Source: Melastoma dodecandrum
Taxonomy: Eukaryota > Streptophyta > Magnoliopsida > Myrtales > Melastomataceae
Length of the DNA stretch: 64,000 nucleotides
Assembly: GCA_029817715.1 (NCBI GenBank)
Contig: JARUPY010000397.1
Coordinates: 7,812,001-7,876,000, forward strand
Direction of reading: 5' to 3'
Shown here: positions 57,700-64,000 of the stretch, piece by piece
Layout: each line of letters starts with the position of its first letter
Position numbering within the stretch: position 1 is the stretch's first letter
The notes under the pieces: generated by a model
What the model saw: only the letters and a program-made list of their open reading frames with translations
The model's database searches: none
What the model was told of the DNA's origin: nothing
Translations under genes and position numbers: made by a program

Positions 57700-59879
57700 T
57701 TAAAAAATTTTCTTTTTATATACCATAATAGTGGCACCTTGGATTAAGCTATTATGTTTTTTTGTATATCATATGGGGACGACCATGTTTTCTATGATAG
57801 AAATCCCAATGCAATAGTTAAGTTGTTTATGGGTGATGGTTATGCTCTACTAGTTGAACTTGTTGACTGCCCTAGATATTGATTATAGTTGATCCCTCTT
57901 AGATATTGATCATCGTGATCGTCTGTCGGTATATGGAAGAATGCAATTTGTGCTTGTACCAATTAGAATAATGATTAGGGATTGTCTTGTAATGAGTTGA
58001 CTCATTTACTACATGCAATCTGGGATTAAAAAAAAGGTATTTGCATTGATTACTATGGATCATGCACTCTTGGGGATATTGAGTTTTGGTGTTCCGATTT
58101 GAGATTAATGATGTTGATGTTAGTTGGATGTCTCCGTTTGTACATTGGAGATTCTATGTCGTCATGTTGCAAGCAATTTTAATACCCATTTCAATTATGT
58201 AAAATTCGCAGACAATAGCTCATCATTGTGGCCAAAAAGTATCTGAAGCCAAATTATGTTAATATTTTCTTCATATCTTGCAATCATATTAGGAGGCAAC
58301 GAACTTCTTCAAAGAGATAAAACAATAGGCTTGAGCTACGATCCATCACTATCGAATAATGAAGATGAATTTGAATGAGAGTTATAACTTTGTAATTATT
58401 CATGATGCAAGATTTACTTCGTGTTTCTCTTTCGCTTGGGAAGACTTTTTATATTTGTATTTCGTGTTTGATTAATATAGAAAGAAGATGCCGATAATGC
58501 CAAGAAGTTGACCAAATTTTGCATGGAGCGTTTTGAATAAAAAATTATAGAAATAAGGCATTTTTATATAATTAAGGTAGATGGAGATTATGGTCAATTT
58601 GTTGTTGAAATGAATGAAAAATTTGACAAAAAAAAAAAAGGTTTATGCGTGACTCAAGATGTATACATGCATAAAATGGCAAATGGACCCCATTATTTTT
58701 TCCCATACTTTTGCTTATTCTGTCTTCGTCCATGTAGATAATACATACTATATATATAGAGAAGCATAATGTAATTAACTCGTCAAACATTTGATTATCG
58801 AGAAGATTGAGTATTATTCGTTAAGGTTACTCATATCCCAAGAGTCTTCTAGTCTAAGGGACAACCAAAAATTTCTCGATGCAAGGAAAATAACATATAA
58901 ATCAATCAATGGTATTTGTTAAGAAGGTTATAATTAGTAACGATGCCGTAATAAATGCGTATTGTATGGGAGTTGGCTTTCGTGTGGCTTAAAGTAATGA
59001 TGTTTTGGTAACATTCGCGATTGATTTTAATGTCGCGTATTAGTTTACTTTATAACTGTGAATGTCTCGTTGTCAGGATAACGAGCTCTCTCTCTATAAG
59101 GAAAATTTGTTAGCTGCAGCGACAGTTAAACGAAACCTATGTAAATAAAATTTGGACACACATTGAGACAACAAGTTGAGTTGAGGGAATGAATTCCCTT
59201 TATTAAACACGTCGTTAAAGCTAACAAGTTCAATTTTTTGTGTCCCTAACTTGCTATTTAAAACTAAGTACATGTAAAATTATAATTTTTGAAAAAGTTT
59301 TAACGTGAAAGGGGCCCGGGCCTTTTTAAACACGGGAGTGGAGGTTAACTTGCTCCAACGCTCGGCGCTCGATCCGATCACATGTCTGGGATACCTTAAT
59401 CCAACTTACTAGTTAATTACATATATGAGCCTACTGCTAGATATCAATGAAGACATTATTGAGAATTAATAAATAAATAAATTGAGAAGTCATAGAAATG
59501 ACTAAAACGACTCGCTACTTTGTTTTTTTGCACATATTCAAAGAAATCACGGGACTTTGTGAAAATTTACATCGACCCTGTAGTTATTGTTATTATTGTT
59601 TTAAAAAATTGAGGGGGTGGATGGGGGACATGACAGTGTGGTCCGGACCCTTATTAACCAGATTGAGGCTTGCTCCGACCCCCGTCTCTCTCTCTCTCTC
59701 TTCACATGGCCGACCGTCGACGGAGTGCGTAGCGAGAGCCCAGGCTCGAGGTTTCTGTCAGCTCCCGCCCTTGTAGCTCTCCGTACAGGACAGTAAATCT
59801 GGCTACCTTCAGTCCTAAGCGTGCGGGGGCGGAGCTCCGCCACTCCACCTCCCTTGGGAGCCGAGCCTCCTCCTCCCCT
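57700..59879. other. AT-rich intergenic region and 5' region of the O-FucT gene
   Basis: No gene is recognised from 57700 to about 59600. A TC repeat (about 59685-59701) and rising GC content before 59880 suggest the 5' UTR of the next gene. An upstream ATG at 59706 opens a frame of only eight codons ending in TAG. Confidence 0.45.
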
Positions 59880-62800
59880 ATGAAGCGCGACGGCGACTCC
59901 TCTCCCCTCGTTCCTCGCGATCCCCACTCCTTGGCCGACGATAGCGACGACCGCCATTTGCCCAGGGATCGAGATCGATTCTCCTCCTTCTTCCGTGACG
60001 ATCCTAGGGCTCCCCCTCACAGTTCCAGGAGCAACTTCCTCATTTTCTCCCTCGTCGCCATCCTCGGACTGCTCTCGATTTTCGTCCTCCTTCCCCGGCT
60101 GGTTAGTACGTCCTGTTTGTAGAAGCTCATGGTTTAATCATCTCCCTCCGGGCTTGTTGAGATGAAATCGACGACTCGTTATTTCTTAAGAGTAGCGGAT
60201 TACATGTTGATGTTATTAGCGCTTGATTATGCCTGTTTCTTGTTGGTCGGGTTCGAAATCCTAATATTTTGAATAAGTTGAGCAAAGGAAAGATCACGAA
60301 TCCTGCAATGAGTGTGGCTTCAGCTGGAATTCGATGGAAATAGTCTTGTTGTGAATGCTCGCTGAACCTCCTCTGTTGGTTTTGGGAGATGGTTAGTTAG
60401 TGGAGTAAACTGGATCTAGGAACTGAGATATTTGTGATTTCCCTTGCTGATATGGCCTGCGATGCTGCAGAATGGCCCTTATATTTGCAAGAAAGATGGC
60501 ATTGTCCTCCACTGTCCTCACGTAAGCTTTTGACACATTCTTCTTACTGTGTTTTCTTCATCTCATTTGTCGGATTATGTAAATGGCATTTATTGTTTTT
60601 TTAGGTCAAGGAGGCTCCTTCGCTATGGGAGAATCCTTATTCGGCAACTACATCGTGGAAACCTTGTGCCGAACGGCGTGATGGTGGAATATCAGGTCGT
60701 GTAGGTTTCTCATTTTTTGCTATATTTTCTTTCTGGCATTATCATTGTCATGTTTATCTAGGTTCATCTTATGGATAATGTAGGTTCTTTAGGACATATT
60801 TATTGGATCACTTTGTGGACAGGCCGGTAGTATAGTAGCCATTTTAGTACTTTAGCTTAATGCCAATGGGATCTGTTCTGTGATCCTATGCAGCAGTTGG
60901 TGCAGCAGTTGGATCTTCTCCATCTTAAGGAATGTAGCTTTTACCTAGGGAGATCTGTCTTACTCTTTACTTTATCCTGATTGGGCAGATCTCCTTGGTG
61001 AGAATGAAACAAATGGATACATCTTCATTCATGCTGAGGGCGGCTTGAATCAACAAAGGATTGCTGTATGTTTCTTTTCCGAAGGCATATAAATTAAATT
61101 CTGTAACATGCAAAGTATTTAGGTGTCATTTTCTTGTTCCGGCCTACTTGTTGGACTCGGATGATTTATGCAATGATTCTTGACTAATAAAGGAATAATG
61201 TGATAAACTATATCAGTGATCTAGACAGTTAATTACTTGAGACCTTATTAATAGTTTAACCATGCTTTTGGGCTTGCATCTGAGTACATTTGTCAGAAGT
61301 TTTCTCAGTTTCCCATCCTTTTTCTTTTCTTCTTTACCTCATTCTTAGTTTTACTTGGTATCAAATCCGAAAATTGCGGATTCTTTTTCCTAAGAACACT
61401 AGGGGAGCTATGTTGATATGTATTGAGACGTTCTAAATCCCAGGAGGACTGAACCAAAAGTAGACCGTGAATGTCGAAAGTGAATTCATCTGGAATCTTG
61501 TCGATTTGATGTCTATATCTTCACAGTAATTCATTTTTATCCATTTTTTTCCTTACAGATATGCAATGCCGTGGCAGTTGCTAAAATCTTGAATGCTACT
61601 CTTATTCTGCCAGTGTTGAAGCAAGACCAAATATGGAAGGATCAAACGTAAGATTTCTTCTATTGACTCTATTCTGTGCTTTCTGACCTCTTTGTGTGTA
61701 TTTGGTGACTGCCATTCTTTTTTCTACGTGTCATATTTGGCTTTCATTTATATAACTGATAATGCAGTTTGACATTGGTATATGTTGATTCTCTACAGAA
61801 AGTTTGAAGATATTTTCGACGTTGATCATTTCATTGACTATTTGAAGGAAGATGTTATTATTGTTCGTGATATTCCCGAGTGGTTCACTGACAAGTCAGA
61901 GTTATTCACCAGCATAAGGTTTGTCGCATGGAATTCTTTCAAGTTTTCCTATGTTTTTGTAGTGCCTGATTTATTTATCTTGATTATTTATTTTCGAAAG
62001 GAAAACATTTCTTGATTTTGCATGAATTTTTTATAGAAGGTGTTGCTCTACTCTACAATATGAAATTAGGTTACAAAACTGTTGGTAATATCCGTCGCAT
62101 GTTTCTGTTCAATTGTCTGCGGTAGTTGTGGTCTGGCTTCACTATACACAGTCTATTATCTGCCATAATTGACTGATAGAATAGCTCACCCTGTAACAGT
62201 CCTTGTGTAGCTTTAGCAGTTGGACAGTATAAATTGTTTCCTCCTGTCACCGATGATCAGACAATTAACTTCATTAATCGCTGACTTAGCATAGAGGCGT
62301 TAGACAATTTGTTATAGTACCCTCACTGCTGATCGTAGAACCCATCTTAGAATGTTAACTTATGCATCAAGTAGTATCACGTCTGATAAGTGTCATCGCC
62401 CCGTTAACCCATCTTTTTGGTGTTATCATCCCCGACAATTCTTTGATGAGCTTGAGACACGAAGTATCTACTACTTAAATTCATGTAATAGAGAATTGGA
62501 CAGTTTCTTTCTATACTTTTTTAGTGTATATTCCAAGAAAACTTGTACACTAATATCATGTTATTTTTTCTCCGTAGGCGGACAGTAAAAAACATCCCCA
62601 AATATGCTCCTGCACAGTTTTACATTGATAATGTCCTGCCTCGCATCAAAGAGAAGAAGATAATGGCTTTGAAACCTTTTGTTGATCGTCTGGGGTGAGT
62701 TTTATCCAATTTTGTGGAGCTGCTTTTCCTTTCTGTTATTGGGCATGCTTATGAGGCTCCATTTGATATTTGGACACTGTGGTGTAGCTATGACAATGTT

Positions 62801-64000
62801 CCGCCAGAAATCAACAGATTAAGGTGCAGAGTTAATTACCATGCCCTGAAGTTCCTCCCTAAAATAGAAGAAATGGCCGATTTACTTGCTTCTAGGATGC
62901 GCAACCGCACAGGCGGGTTAAATCCCTACATGTATGCTAAACTTGCTTAAAAAGTTACTTTCTGCTTTTACCTTACTGTATTATCTGGAACTTTTCTGAC
63001 CTGTATTGTTTCCAAATACAGGGCCCTTCACCTTAGGTTTGAAAAGGGGATGGTTGGATTGTCATTTTGTGACTTTGTGGGGACTAGGGAAGAAAAGGCA
63101 AAAATGGCTGAATATCGGAAGAAGGAATGGCCAAGGCGATACAAGGTGAACCATTGACAGAGGCCTCACTGCTAAATAGGATTCCCATGCACTTTATATT
63201 AAACGAATTTTGCAATTGGTGGTCTGGCTTGCAGAATGGCTCTCATCTGTGGCAGCTGGCCCTGCAAAAGAGGAAGGAAGGTCGATGCCCACTTGAGCCA
63301 GGGGAGGTGGCGGTCATTCTGCGAGCTATGGGTTATCCTAAGGAGACTCAAATTTACGTTGCCTCTGGACAAGTATATGGTGGACAAAACAGAATGGCCC
63401 CATTGAGGAACATGTTCCCAAATCTGGTGAGTTGGGCCTTTTTATTGCTTATTTTTTTTTCAAAAAGAAAGAATTATATGTTGATTTCTTTTTGTCCTTA
63501 GCTAGGTGGAAGGTTTATTATTTATTTATATTCTTTGTCATATTGACCTGCCTGACATTCGTCACCTCCTGTTTATGCTCGGTTTTCCATATACAGTTCT
63601 CTCACAACCATTCGTTATTCTGTATCAGGATTTAGAAAATAAATAAAATTGAATTAGGGGTATTACATAAAACCTAAAGCAAGAACGCCATCAGCCTTAG
63701 GATTGCTTGAAGCTGTGGCATGGGATTTATTTGTTTCGAAGATGAAATTTTCTTTGTAAACCTCAACTGTAGGTTACCAAGGAGGAATTGGCTGCTAAGG
63801 AGGAGCTTGATGAGTTCAGGAAGCATGTGACGAGTCTTGCAGCCCTGGATTTTCTCGTGTGCTTGAAATCCGATGTGTTTGTGATGACACACGGAGGGAA
63901 CTTTGCTAAACTGATAATTGGAGCTCGAAGATACATGGGCCACCGCCTCAAATCAATAAAACCCGACAAGGGTCTGATGTCCAAGTCATTCGGGGACCCT
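59880..64000 (+). CDS. O-fucosyltransferase-family protein, 5' part (runs off the window)
   Basis: Eleven exons in phase: 59880-60101, 60471-60521, 60605-60695, 60989-61065, 61559-61647, 61799-61918, 62578-62694, 62788-62931, 63022-63145, 63235-63426 and 63773-64000 (incomplete). They encode 485 residues so far. The N-terminus is cytosolic and Arg/Asp-rich, followed by a type II membrane anchor (NFLIFSLVAILGLLSIFVLL), as for Golgi enzymes. The O-FucT fold shows NGYIFIHAEGGLNQQRIAIC near its start, NATLILPVLKQDQIWKD, MALHLRFEKGMVGLSFCDF and the C-terminal donor motif SDVFVMTHGGNFAKLI. It is predicted to transfer a sugar in the Golgi; the acceptor is unknown. The missing end would hold the last tens of residues. 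Confidence 0.93.

Overview
The window is nuclear DNA from a flowering plant, probably a eudicot. The genes are interrupted by short GT-AG introns, intergenic DNA is AT-rich, and about half the window is LTR retrotransposons and Mutator-like elements. The host genes belong to plant families: a LAMMER kinase of the AFC type, an RGLG-type VWA/RING ligase, a P-class PPR protein, a JINGUBANG-like WD40 protein and a plant O-fucosyltransferase-family protein. I cannot name the species.

Layout. 1-35.4 kb is repeat-rich: a Ty3/gypsy element of the Tat lineage on the minus strand (about 0.9-8.3 kb), a nearly full-length Ty1/copia element on the plus strand (10,495-15,406), a WD40 gene (15.8-17.1 kb), a second copia element on the minus strand (19,534-24,828), a GC-richer stretch of unplaced repeat (27.8-29.35 kb), and a second, 3'-truncated copy of the same Tat family on the plus strand (29,355 to about 35,366). 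36-50.7 kb is a gene block: a GH5 glycosidase (minus), an RGLG-like E3 ligase with a frameshift and a changed RING residue (minus), a CWC21/SRRM2-like spliceosome protein (minus) head-to-head with an AFC2-like LAMMER kinase (plus), and an intronless PPR gene (minus). 51.1-57.7 kb holds two neighbouring Mutator-like elements (MULEs) with different terminal inverted repeats but the same plan: a mudrA-like transposase gene reading inward from the left, and a GRF-type zinc-finger gene reading inward from the right. 59.9 kb to the end is the 5' eleven exons of an O-fucosyltransferase-family gene that runs off the window.

How it works together. The retroelements are all decayed; in all four, at least one catalytic Asp codon has become Asn. 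The CWC21-like protein and the AFC2-like kinase share one 575-bp intergenic promoter region with TGGGCY (site II) and telo-box motifs, and both act in pre-mRNA splicing. The most unusual structure is the pair of MULEs. Each carries a convergent GRF zinc-finger gene in the position that mudrB holds in maize MuDR, and each has a telo-box just inside both ends. In the first element the transposase has lost its catalytic DDE core, although its ends and 9-bp target duplication are intact.
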